Assembly: GCF_900199215.1 (NCBI RefSeq)
Contig: NZ_FZQA01000002.1
Coordinates: 447,501-511,500 of the forward strand
Direction of reading: 5' to 3'
Length of the DNA stretch: 64,000 nt
Source of the DNA: Amphiplicatus metriothermophilus
Lineage (GTDB): Bacteria > Pseudomonadota > Alphaproteobacteria > Caulobacterales > Parvularculaceae
The position numbers and the translations under genes are program-made. This document shows, piece after piece, positions 35,282 through 42,140 of this stretch. Within the stretch, counting starts at the first letter, position 1. Each line of letters starts with the position of its first letter. The notes under the pieces were generated by a model. That model was not told where the DNA came from and did not search any database. It worked only from the letters and a program-made list of their open reading frames with translations.

Positions 35282-35974
35282 ATGCGCGACAACGACAAGC
35301 AGACGGTTCGCGGCCTCAGGCTGTTTTCAGGGATGGAAGAGGCCCATTTTGAGACGTTGCTCACTGGTTCGTATCTTCAGCGTTTCCCGGCTTCCGTTAT
35401 TCTGTTTTCCGAAACCGACCCGACTGATTTTCTGCATGTGCTCATCGAAGGGCAGGTCGAGCTTTTCGCCTCTGCGAACAACCGCGAAGGAACGATGACC
35501 CTGATCCGGCCGGTGGCGACATTCGTGCTCGCCTCCGCGCTTCTCGACAGCCCTTATCACCTCTCCGCCCGAACGCTGGCTCCTTCCCGCATTTTGATGA
35601 TTCCCTCCCGGAACGTCCGCGACGCGATGGAGCAGGACGCGAGTTTCTCCCAAATGGCGGTGCTCGAGCTCGCCGGCTGCTATCACGGTGTCGTGCGCGC
35701 CTATAAGAATCTCAAACTGCGCTCGGCGGTCGAGCGCCTCGCGAACTATCTGCTCGTCCAGAACGCCCGGCAGGGCGGCGAAGGCCGGTTCACCATACCG
35801 GTTGAAAAGCGCGTGCTCGCCTCGATGCTCGGCATGACGCCGGAAAACCTCTCGCGCGCCTTCGCCACGCTCAAACCTTATGGCGTGCGGGTCAGCGGGG
35901 CGGACGTCCGGCTCGACAATATCAAGGATCTCGAAACGCTAGCGAAACCCTCTCGTCTGATCGATCTGCGGTAA
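35282..35974 (+). CDS. Crp/Fnr family regulator without iron-sulfur cysteines (NNR/DNR/NarR-like)
   Basis: 230 aa from the ATG at 35282. N-terminal cyclic-nucleotide-binding fold (LFSGMEEAHFETLL, LIEGQVELF, RTLAPSRILMIPS), dimerisation helix, and a C-terminal winged helix with recognition helix MTPENLSRAF. Glu188, Ser191 and Arg192 form the E-x-x-S-R triad of FNR-like proteins that recognise TTGAT/ATCAA. FNR's cysteine cluster is missing (one Cys, at 133), so it is not a direct oxygen sensor of the FNR kind. The setting next to narK and NO-defence genes suggests NarR (nitrate/nitrite) or NNR/DNR (NO, heme). It is followed after 13 bases by the CMD-family gene, probably one operon. Confidence 0.88.
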   Translation: MRDNDKQTVRGLRLFSGMEEAHFETLLTGSYLQRFPASVILFSETDPTDFLHVLIEGQVELFASANNREGTMTLIRPVATFVLASALLDSPYHLSARTLAPSRILMIPSRNVRDAMEQDASFSQMAVLELAGCYHGVVRAYKNLKLRSAVERLANYLLVQNARQGGEGRFTIPVEKRVLASMLGMTPENLSRAFATLKPYGVRVSGADVRLDNIKDLETLAKPSRLIDLR

Positions 35975-35987
35975 CAAGGAGGCTCAA

Positions 35988-36326
35988 GTGGTGAAAAAGG
36001 CTTCGCTGCCCGCCGCCGCGGGGGACGTCGCGCAGAACTATCCGGAGCTTTGGAGCGCTTACGCCGCGCTCGGCGAAGCGGCGGCGAAGGCGGGCCCCCT
36101 TGACGCCCGCGCCTGTCGCCTCGTCAAGCTCGGCCTCGCGATCGGCGCAGGTTCGGAAGGCGCGGTGCACAGCCATGTCCGCCGGGCGCTTGACGAAGGC
36201 TTCAGCCCGGAAGAGCTTAAACAGGCCGCGCTCCTCGCGGTCACAACGCTCGGCTTTCCCCGCGCCGTCGCCGCTTTGAGCTGGGTCGAAGATGTCACGT
36301 CGCCCGTCCCGGCCGAGGCGCGATGA
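35988..36326 (+). CDS. Carboxymuconolactone decarboxylase (AhpD-like) family protein without CxxC
   Basis: 112 aa with a GTG start; a second in-frame GTG follows at once and sits at a better distance from the AAGGAGG at 35977. The alpha-helical CMD fold is visible (DARACRLVKLGLAIGAGSEGAVHSHVRRALDEGFSPEELKQAALLAVTTLGFP). The AhpD redox pair is absent: the segment that normally holds C-x-x-C reads SEGAVHSH, so peroxidase-linked thiol chemistry is unlikely; the His could still take part in a proton relay. Co-transcribed with the FNR-type regulator, and overlapping the convergent nnrS gene by 32 bases. Function unknown. Confidence 0.83.
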   Translation: MVKKASLPAAAGDVAQNYPELWSAYAALGEAAAKAGPLDARACRLVKLGLAIGAGSEGAVHSHVRRALDEGFSPEELKQAALLAVTTLGFPRAVAALSWVEDVTSPVPAEAR

Positions 36327-37488
36327 GATAACGTCCGTATACGATGGCGAAGAGCAGAAACGCCGCGCTCCACAGGCCGCTGGAGGCTCCAACCGCCAAT
36401 GCATACTCGACGGGCAGGAACGGCGCCGCGACGCGCAGCGCAGCGCCGAGATTGACGAGCGCATAAATTAAGACCGTCCAGCCGTCGGCGACGAGCGGGC
36501 GGCCCGTATGGCCGCGCGTCGCGCGCGTCATCACCGCGAGAGTCATCACGCCGGCCGCTCCGGCGGCGAGCGCATGGAGCGCCGCCATCGGCGGAACGGC
36601 GCCCGGCGCCAGAGCGGACAGACCCAGCATCAGGAAGCTCGCCGGCAGCCAGAGATAGCCGACGTGAAGGATCGTCACGAGCGGCTCGGCGAAGGTCCGC
36701 AGGCCTCCCCACTGGGAAAGCCGGAGGAGATGGGCGACGCCCGCAACAACCAGGAGAATCCCCGTAAGCGGCCCGAACGGCGCGACCGTCCAGACCGCCA
36801 TGGCCGCGCCAGCCAGCGCGAGCGCGACACTGTCGATCGCCCCGACGCCGGCCTTTATCGGCGCGCGCCCGGTTCTGGCGAGCCAGTTGCGCGTGAAGCT
36901 CGGCGTGATCCGCCCCCCGATCAGCGCAAGCAGCATCGCGACCCCGGCGAGGCCCCAGCGATAGCCGAGGCCCGTCTGCGCGCCCGACAACTGCTCCCCG
37001 TGCCAGATAATATCGCCGGCGGCGAACAGCGTCAGCAGCGCGCAGACCGGCAGATTGCGCCAGTTCCTGCCGGCGACGATCTCGCGCCATACGAAGAAGC
37101 TAACGCCGAGAAGAAAGGCGACGTCGATCGCGGCGGCGGCCCATAAGCCGAACGCGCCGGACATGGCGACGGCGATCCGGCCCGCAAGCCAGATCAGCAA
37201 GCTCCCGGCGAGCGGGGCGCCGACGACGGGCATTCGCCCCGTCCAGTTCGGCACGGCGGTCGTGAGAAACCCCGCAATGACGGCGGCGAGATAGCCGTAG
37301 ACCATCTCGTGGCCGTGCCAGGCGAAAGGACCGTAGGCGCCGCCGACCTCGAACCGGCCGCCAAGCGCCGCCGCCGTGACGACAGGCAGAAGGCCGGCGA
37401 GGAGCGCGCCCGCGAGGAAGAACGGCCGAAAGCCGAAACTGAATAGCGCCGGCCCGGCGTATGCGCGGATTTTTTCAACGGATGGCAT
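36295..37488 (-). CDS. nnrS: NnrS family heme/copper membrane protein
   Basis: 397 aa with about twelve hydrophobic helices and the NnrS features FSFGFRPFFLAGAL at the N-terminus, FAWHGHEMVYGYLAAVIAGFLTTAVPNWTG (conserved His pair) and GGRITPSFTRNWL in the middle. NnrS proteins protect against nitrosative stress and are usually controlled by NO-responsive regulators (NNR, NsrR). The location beside nar, trHb and nsrR fits. It overlaps the 3' end of the CMD-family gene on the opposite strand. Confidence 0.93.
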   Translation of the reverse strand: MPSVEKIRAYAGPALFSFGFRPFFLAGALLAGLLPVVTAAALGGRFEVGGAYGPFAWHGHEMVYGYLAAVIAGFLTTAVPNWTGRMPVVGAPLAGSLLIWLAGRIAVAMSGAFGLWAAAAIDVAFLLGVSFFVWREIVAGRNWRNLPVCALLTLFAAGDIIWHGEQLSGAQTGLGYRWGLAGVAMLLALIGGRITPSFTRNWLARTGRAPIKAGVGAIDSVALALAGAAMAVWTVAPFGPLTGILLVVAGVAHLLRLSQWGGLRTFAEPLVTILHVGYLWLPASFLMLGLSALAPGAVPPMAALHALAAGAAGVMTLAVMTRATRGHTGRPLVADGWTVLIYALVNLGAALRVAAPFLPVEYALAVGASSGLWSAAFLLFAIVYGRYLIAPRPGRAT

Positions 37489-37585
37489 TACGCCCCTCTA
37501 CCCTTGCCGGATGCAGACTGCATCGGGAAGCTGCGGCGCGCTGACGCCCGGGATATACTCGCCGAGCAGCCCCAGAGATCGCGCA

Positions 37586-38212
37586 ATGGCGCAGCCGCCC
37601 GACACCATCCTGCGCGCCTCGCCGGAAGAAGCCGAAGCGATTCGCCGCGCCATACGATCTGCGCGTTGGGTCGACACGCCTTACGGCGCCTATCGCCCAG
37701 CCAGAGCCGCCGATGCGGAAGCGCTCCATGCCCTACTTTCCGATCCGCGCGTCAGCGGCCCGCTCTACACCATTCCCAAGCCCGTACATGCCGACTGGAT
37801 TGCGCAATGGATCGACGCTCATGCCGCTGAAGCGGCGCGCGGCGAAGGCCTCTTGATGGTCGCACGCGACCGCGAAAGCGCGCTTTCCGGCTTCGTCGAT
37901 CTTCATGTCTGGCCCGAGCGCGCTTCGGCCGAATTTGGCGGCGGCATTCGCGCCGATCTTCAGTCGGCCTCGCTGGGTTCGTGCGGGGCGGCCGCCCTCT
38001 TCTTCTGGCTTTTCGAGACGATTGGCATACGGCTGATCGCCATGACGAACGCGCTCGACAATATCCGCACGTCGCGGCTGCTTGCGCATCTTGGCTTTAC
38101 ACGGGGCGCCGACAGGATTTGCATCACAGCCGAAGGCGCTCGCCGCCCGTCCATGTATTGGGAGCTGCGGCGTAAGGACTGGCGTGCAACTTTCGATCAT
38201 AACCCGCCCTAG
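37586..38212 (+). CDS. GNAT family N-acetyltransferase
   Basis: 208 aa from the ATG at 37586; an earlier ATG at 37511 lies only 22 bases from the divergent nnrS start and has no ribosome site. RimJ/RimL-like acetyltransferase pattern: YRPARAADAEALHALLSDPRV, FVDLHVWPERASAEFGGGI, the acetyl-CoA-binding turn replaced by LQSASLGSCGAAALFFWLFE, and LIAMTNALDNIRTSRLLAHLGF. It would acetylate an amine of a protein or small molecule; target unknown. No obvious link to nitrogen oxide metabolism. It overlaps the 3' end of the following convergent gene by 4 bases. Confidence 0.82.
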   Translation: MAQPPDTILRASPEEAEAIRRAIRSARWVDTPYGAYRPARAADAEALHALLSDPRVSGPLYTIPKPVHADWIAQWIDAHAAEAARGEGLLMVARDRESALSGFVDLHVWPERASAEFGGGIRADLQSASLGSCGAAALFFWLFETIGIRLIAMTNALDNIRTSRLLAHLGFTRGADRICITAEGARRPSMYWELRRKDWRATFDHNPP

Positions 38213-38682
38213 AAAAGAATGCCGTGCGCGCCAAGCACGGCGGCGCCTATCGTCACGAGACTGACGATCAGCAAACAAAAATGGAAACGCTGTATCAACA
38301 TGAAAGTCGATTCCGGCGCTGCAGCGGCGCGGCGGCGGAACCACGCGTGAAGAAACAGAGGTTCGGCGACGAAAAGAACGAAAGCGAAGAGGGCCCACAC
38401 GAGCGTCATCGCATGCATCCACCAATATCCGGGATCGAGAAACCGGCCCCAGGCGTCGTAGCGATGCGTGATGTAAAAACCGGTGAGCCCCGCCAGAGTC
38501 ACCGACAGCTTCGCCTGAGAGGAGAACCGCCTCTCCACCGCCTCGAACAGGGCGACGCGGCGCTCCGGCTCGGCCAGACGCGCGATCGCAGGCAGAATCA
38601 CCGCCGTCGCCATGAACACCCCGCCGATCCAGTGCACGACGGCGAGAACGTGAAGCCCGCGGGCGATCGCAATGTCTGTCAT
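38209..38682 (-). CDS. CopD-like small integral membrane protein
   Basis: 157 aa with four transmembrane helices: residues ~7-32, 58-80, 88-112 and 130-155. The first helix, ARGLHVLAVVHWIGGVFMATAVILP, contains two His in the pattern of CopD/DUF2269-type proteins, and HAMTLVWALFAF and RFHFCLL add further His. Bound heme or copper is conceivable. It lies 19 bases behind the truncated haemoglobin gene, so it belongs to the NsrR-linked unit. Family call is tentative. Confidence 0.65.
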   Translation of the reverse strand: MTDIAIARGLHVLAVVHWIGGVFMATAVILPAIARLAEPERRVALFEAVERRFSSQAKLSVTLAGLTGFYITHRYDAWGRFLDPGYWWMHAMTLVWALFAFVLFVAEPLFLHAWFRRRAAAAPESTFMLIQRFHFCLLIVSLVTIGAAVLGAHGILF

Positions 38683-38701
38683 GGCGTTTCATCCGTGCAC
38701 A

Positions 38702-39160
38702 TTATTTTTCGGACGCTGTCGCGGCGCGGCGGAAACGCTCGCCCTTGCGCAGCATGACGCCGCTGAAGCCGGCCACGCCAAGCTCGAGGCTCTCGGCGAT
38801 GCGCTGCGCGCGAACGATGAAATGCGCCGCTGCGGCGGGCGGGCAGACCTCCGCCGCAGTCGCTCGGAAGAGCGTCAGCCAGCGGTCGAAATGCGCCGCG
38901 TCGACCGGCAGAAGCATGTGCTTTTCCATCGGCCGGCCGTGATACCGGCCAGTCATCAGCGCCACCGACGACCAGAACGCGCACATGCGCTGAAGATGTC
39001 CATCCCAGTCGTCGATGCGCGCATCGAAAACGGGACCGAGCAGCGGATCGGCCCTGACCTTGTCGTAAAAACGCCGCACGAGCCGGCCGATCATCGCTTC
39101 GTCGATGCCGGTTTCATGCGCGATTCTGGCTGCGGCCTCGTCGCGTCTGGCGCCGATCAT
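38702..39160 (-). CDS. Group III truncated haemoglobin
   Basis: 152 aa. Group III (P-type) trHb sequence: LVRRFYDKVRADPLLGPVFDARIDDWDGHLQRMCAFWSSV, LMTGRYHGRPMEKHMLLPVDAAHFDRWLTLF. The B-helix FY, the WDGHL block and the His residues that furnish the proximal heme ligand are all present. In Campylobacter the orthologue is induced by nitrosative stress and supports NO dioxygenation or oxygen handling. Its promoter region contains a perfect TATAAT -10 element overlapping the NsrR-like operator at 39223-39243, so derepression by NO is likely. Confidence 0.9.
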   Translation of the reverse strand: MIGARRDEAAARIAHETGIDEAMIGRLVRRFYDKVRADPLLGPVFDARIDDWDGHLQRMCAFWSSVALMTGRYHGRPMEKHMLLPVDAAHFDRWLTLFRATAAEVCPPAAAAHFIVRAQRIAESLELGVAGFSGVMLRKGERFRRAATASEK

Positions 39161-39196
39161 GTTCGAAGTTCACTCCTCTTTTCGTCCGTCTCGGTC

Positions 39197-39225
39197 TTCA
39201 CAGGCGGCGTGTAGCGCATTATAGA
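39197..39225 (+). promoter_or_regulatory. Predicted promoter of the ORF62-DUF454-nsrR unit
   Basis: TTCACA (39197-39202), a 17-bp spacer and TATAGA (39220-39225). On the opposite strand TATAAT (39223-39218) is a perfect -10 for the haemoglobin gene; its -35 is weak. Both -10 elements touch the palindrome at 39223-39243, as expected for repression. Confidence 0.5.
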
Positions 39226-39243
39226 TGTATTGTAAATACATCT
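39223..39243. promoter_or_regulatory. NsrR-like operator, perfect 21-bp palindrome
   Basis: Arms AGATGTATT and AATACATCT are exact reverse complements around GTA. This reproduces the NsrR consensus (two AAGATGYATTT half-sites in inverted order separated by one base). It lies between the divergent truncated-haemoglobin gene and the small-ORF/DUF454/nsrR genes, and an NsrR gene with its three cysteines is 650 bp away. Confidence 0.8.
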
Positions 39244-39263
39244 TATCTGCGAGCGAGACGACG

Positions 39264-39452
39264 ATGCCTTTCCTTTTCAAAACATGGTCGGCGACGCCTG
39301 ACGGGCGAGGCGCGCAGACGGAGATGCATCCGACAGTCGCGCCGCCCGCGCATGAACAGCGGCCGCTGGAATTCGCCCCCTTGCTGGACGGCCTGTTGTT
39401 GGAGGCGGCCCTTTGCGCCTGCGCCTGCTCGAGCGAAAAGACGAACGAATGA
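39264..39452 (+). CDS. 62-aa hypothetical protein with Cys-Ala-Cys-Ala-Cys motif
   Basis: Not a family I recognise. The frame begins at ATG 39264 behind GAGCGAGACG, just downstream of the NsrR-like operator, and its stop codon overlaps the start of the DUF454 gene as ATGA, an arrangement that supports real translation. The product has no signal peptide. Near its C-terminus ALCACACSSE gives three cysteines at alternating positions, a potential metal- or Fe-S-binding or thiol site. The middle is rich in Pro and His (HPTVAPPAHEQRP). It may be a nitrosative-stress or metal-handling micro-protein; this is inference from position. Confidence 0.55.
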   Translation: MPFLFKTWSATPDGRGAQTEMHPTVAPPAHEQRPLEFAPLLDGLLLEAALCACACSSEKTNE

Positions 39453-39811
39453 ATGCGCGACCTTTATGGCTGTTGCTCGGTTTCGGATGCCTCGCCGCCG
39501 GCGCGGCGGGCGCCGTGCTGCCGCTTGTGCCGACGACCCCGTTTCTTCTTCTGGCGGCCTTCGCCTTCGCGCGATCCTCGCCGCGGCTTCACGACTGGCT
39601 GCTCGCCCACCCCCATTTCGGGCCGTTGATCGACAACTGGCGCCGGCATGGCGCGATCGGACGACGCGCGAAGATTCTTGCGGTCGCCGTCATGGCGTTC
39701 GCTTTCGCGTTCAGCATTGCGCTCGGCGCGGGCGCATGGCCCCTCGTCCTTCAGGCGCTTGTGCTGGGCGGGGCGGCCCTGTTCGTGCTCACCCGGCCAG
39801 ATGCGCCCTGA
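39449..39811 (+). CDS. DUF454 (YbaN) family inner-membrane protein
   Basis: 120 aa starting at ATG 39449 inside the stop of the preceding small gene. Typical DUF454 sequence: WLLLGFGCLAAGAAGAVLPLVPTTPFLLLAAFAFARSSPRLHDWLLAHPHFGPLIDNWRRHGAIGRRAK, followed by a third hydrophobic stretch with AFAFAFSIALGAG. Members occur widely beside heme, iron and NO-related genes, but function is unknown. Probably transcribed with nsrR, which starts 76 bases downstream. Confidence 0.88.
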   Translation: MNARPLWLLLGFGCLAAGAAGAVLPLVPTTPFLLLAAFAFARSSPRLHDWLLAHPHFGPLIDNWRRHGAIGRRAKILAVAVMAFAFAFSIALGAGAWPLVLQALVLGGAALFVLTRPDAP

Positions 39812-39887
39812 TCCGGCCGCGCCCGCGCCGTGCTTGCCAAAAGCTTACCTCAGGATACTCCTTTAGCCTTCACAAACGGACACAACC

Positions 39888-40331
39888 ATGCGACTGACCC
39901 TGTTCACCGATTATGCGCTGCGGGTGCTGATGTATCTCGGCCTCAAGCGCGACGAACTCGCCACCATCCGGGAAGTCGCGGCGCATTACCGCATATCGGA
40001 AAATCATCTCATGAAGGTCGTTCACCAGCTCGGAAAGGACGGCTTCGTGACCACCGTGCGGGGCCGCCAGGGCGGGCTCGCCCTCGCCCGGGCGCCGAAA
40101 GACATCAATATCGGCGACGTGGTCAGACGCTATGAAGACGATCTGCGGCTGGTCGAGTGTTTCGACCGCAAGACCAACACCTGTCCCATCGCCGGCGCCT
40201 GCGCGTTGACGGGCGTTTTCCACGACGCCCTCGCCGCATTCCTCAAGGCGCTCGACCGCAAGACGCTCGCGGACGTCCTGAAACGCAGCCCGGCGATCGG
40301 CGCCCGTCTTGGCATTGCGCAGCAGGCATGA
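39888..40331 (+). CDS. nsrR: NsrR-type Rrf2 family NO-sensing repressor
   Basis: 147 aa. Rrf2 winged helix at the N-terminus (MRLTLFTDYALRVLMYLGL, SENHLMKVVHQLGKDGFVTTVRGRQGGLALA) and three cysteines, Cys91, Cys99 and Cys105, in ECFDRKTNTCPIAGAC, the [4Fe-4S] ligands in NsrR; the loss of the cluster by NO lifts repression. The spacing of the last two (six) is as in known NsrR proteins. A consensus operator lies 645 bp upstream in front of its own probable operon, so autoregulation is expected. IscR is excluded by the different cysteine pattern. Confidence 0.93.
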   Translation: MRLTLFTDYALRVLMYLGLKRDELATIREVAAHYRISENHLMKVVHQLGKDGFVTTVRGRQGGLALARAPKDINIGDVVRRYEDDLRLVECFDRKTNTCPIAGACALTGVFHDALAAFLKALDRKTLADVLKRSPAIGARLGIAQQA

Positions 40332-40418
40332 TGCGTGTTTAGCCGCTTTCCGCCTGCGGCGGGATGCTCCGCCAACCCGCCGACGCATTTTCACAGCGGC
40401 GCCAGGCGAACGCCATGC

Positions 40419-40805
40419 TCAAAAAGCGCCGACAACGCGGCGCAGCCTCTCGCGCGCCTGGTCGGCGATTTTCTCAAGCGAAGGATTGCCGATGATCGCC
40501 ATCGCAGCCGTCGGATCGATCGCCGCGATTTCGACGCCGTCATTTTGGAGCTCGCGCAGAACAATGTTGCACGGAAGCATGACGCCTACCCTTTCTTCCG
40601 CCTTCAGCGCTTGATGAGCAAGCTTAGGATTGCAGGCGCCGAGGATTACATATCGCGGAAACTCGACGTTGAGTTTTGCTTTCAGCGTCTGACTGACGTC
40701 GATTTCTGAAAGCACGCCGAATCCCTCAGCGGCGAGGGACTCGATCATTTTCGCTTTCGCTTCATCAAACGGCGCATCTACGATTTTTGCGATGTAATAT
40801 TTCAT
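40419..40805 (-). CDS. DUF302 domain protein
   Basis: 128 aa, cytoplasmic, one DUF302 domain: FDEAKAKMIESLAAEGFGVLSEIDVSQTLKAKL, YVILGACNPKLAHQALKAEERVGVMLPCNIVLRELQNDGVEIAAIDP. Two conserved cysteines (in GACNP and LPCN) are retained. DUF302 proteins often accompany sulfide:quinone oxidoreductases and related thiol or heme genes, with unproven function. Last gene of the six-gene operon, 39 bases behind the SQR gene. It could bind a persulfide or metal with its cysteines, which is conjecture. Confidence 0.9.
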   Translation of the reverse strand: MKYYIAKIVDAPFDEAKAKMIESLAAEGFGVLSEIDVSQTLKAKLNVEFPRYVILGACNPKLAHQALKAEERVGVMLPCNIVLRELQNDGVEIAAIDPTAAMAIIGNPSLEKIADQARERLRRVVGAF

Positions 40806-40844
40806 GGCGGCCTCTTTCGTTTCTGCATGAACGGCGAATCGCGC

Positions 40845-42116
40845 TTACCCTTTCAGCTTGTGAACGCCCATCAGATTCAGAACTGCTTTTTCATATATCG
40901 GTTCAGGGTTTCCGCGGCGAACTTTTCGCAAAAAATATTTCTCAAATGCGCCCTTCGCCATGTGAACCCACTTTCCTTGCGCTGACCAATTGACATTACG
41001 CGGCGGGATCTGCGGCATGGCGACGAAAGCGACGCCGCCGTCCCCGAAATCGGCGAGGCAAACCGCGTTCCATGTCGCTTCGTTTTCAGGGGAGCGTCCT
41101 TCGATCAGCGCTGCGATATTCTTCGCCGTCGCTGCGACCATCGATTCGATCATGAAGCCGGTTTTCGGCACGCCGACCGGGACCGGCGTCTTTCCAACCG
41201 GGGGAATGGCCACGCACACCCCGACCGAAAAGACGTTTGTAAACGTTTCATTTTGCTGATGCTTGTCGACGAGCACGAATCCGCGGGGATTGACGAGGCC
41301 GTCGATATCGCGCACCGCCTCCACCCCCCGGAACGCCGGCAGAATCATCGCATAATGGAAATCCAATTCATGGCTTGCAACGATGCCGCCGTCGGAGCCG
41401 ATCTCTTCAACGCTCATCCTGTCGCGCTCGACCTTGGCGATTCTGGCGTTGACGATCCATTTGATATGCCGGTCACGCAGCTCCGACTCCATGAGGCTTT
41501 TCGTGTCGCCTACGCCGTCAAGTCCGAGGTGGCCAATGTAAGGTTCGCTGGTGATGAAAGTCATGGGAACCCTATCGCGAATCTTACGACGTCTAAGCTC
41601 CGTATCAAGAATGAAAGCGAATTCATAGGCTGGACCAAAGCATGACGCGCCTTGAGATGCGCCGACGACGACCGGTCCCGGATTTTTAACGAACGCATCA
41701 AACGCTTCGCCGGCCCTGGCGGCATGTTCGGTCGTGCAAATCGATTGCGTAAATCCTTTCGGACCCAATCCCTCGATTTCGTCGAAGGCGAGTTCCGGCC
41801 CCGTCGCGATGACGAGATAATCGTAATCGAGCATCTCGCCGTCGCTTAAAACAATCCTATTCTCCGAGGGGTTCACCTTCGCCGCGGCCTTATGAATGAA
41901 ATCGATTTCTTTCCGCTTCATGGGAGTCTCAAGCGGAATCTGAATGTCCTCCGGCTTGCGCCAGCCCACGGCGACCCATGGATTAGAGGGCGTGAACTGG
42001 AATGACGACCTGTCAGAGACAAGCATCACCCGATCCGACTTCCGCGCCTCCTTGCGCATTTCGTAAGCCATCATCACCCCGCCGAGGCCGCCGCCTAAGA
42101 TTGCTATCGTCGCCAT
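40845..42116 (-). CDS. sqr: Sulfide:quinone oxidoreductase-like flavoprotein
   Basis: 423 aa. FAD-binding GGGLGGVMMAYEM at the N-terminus, LVIATGPEL, and PKTGFMIESM near 317-326. Three cysteines stand where SQR has them: Cys127 (SICTTEHA), Cys159 (GASQGASCFGPAYEF) and Cys353 (NAVCLADFG), the same 32-residue first spacing and a similar overall span as in Acidithiobacillus SQR (128/160/356). Cys127/159-type residues and FAD oxidise sulfide to polysulfide or persulfide and pass electrons to quinone. A C-terminal amphipathic region (MAKGAFEKYFLRKVRRG) suits membrane attachment. NDH-2 and flavocytochrome c relatives lack this cysteine set. Fifth gene of the operon divergent from the BigR/SqrR-like repressor. 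Confidence 0.88.
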   Translation of the reverse strand: MATIAILGGGLGGVMMAYEMRKEARKSDRVMLVSDRSSFQFTPSNPWVAVGWRKPEDIQIPLETPMKRKEIDFIHKAAAKVNPSENRIVLSDGEMLDYDYLVIATGPELAFDEIEGLGPKGFTQSICTTEHAARAGEAFDAFVKNPGPVVVGASQGASCFGPAYEFAFILDTELRRRKIRDRVPMTFITSEPYIGHLGLDGVGDTKSLMESELRDRHIKWIVNARIAKVERDRMSVEEIGSDGGIVASHELDFHYAMILPAFRGVEAVRDIDGLVNPRGFVLVDKHQQNETFTNVFSVGVCVAIPPVGKTPVPVGVPKTGFMIESMVAATAKNIAALIEGRSPENEATWNAVCLADFGDGGVAFVAMPQIPPRNVNWSAQGKWVHMAKGAFEKYFLRKVRRGNPEPIYEKAVLNLMGVHKLKG

Positions 42117-42140
42117 GGTCTTGTCCCTCTCCGAACCTGT

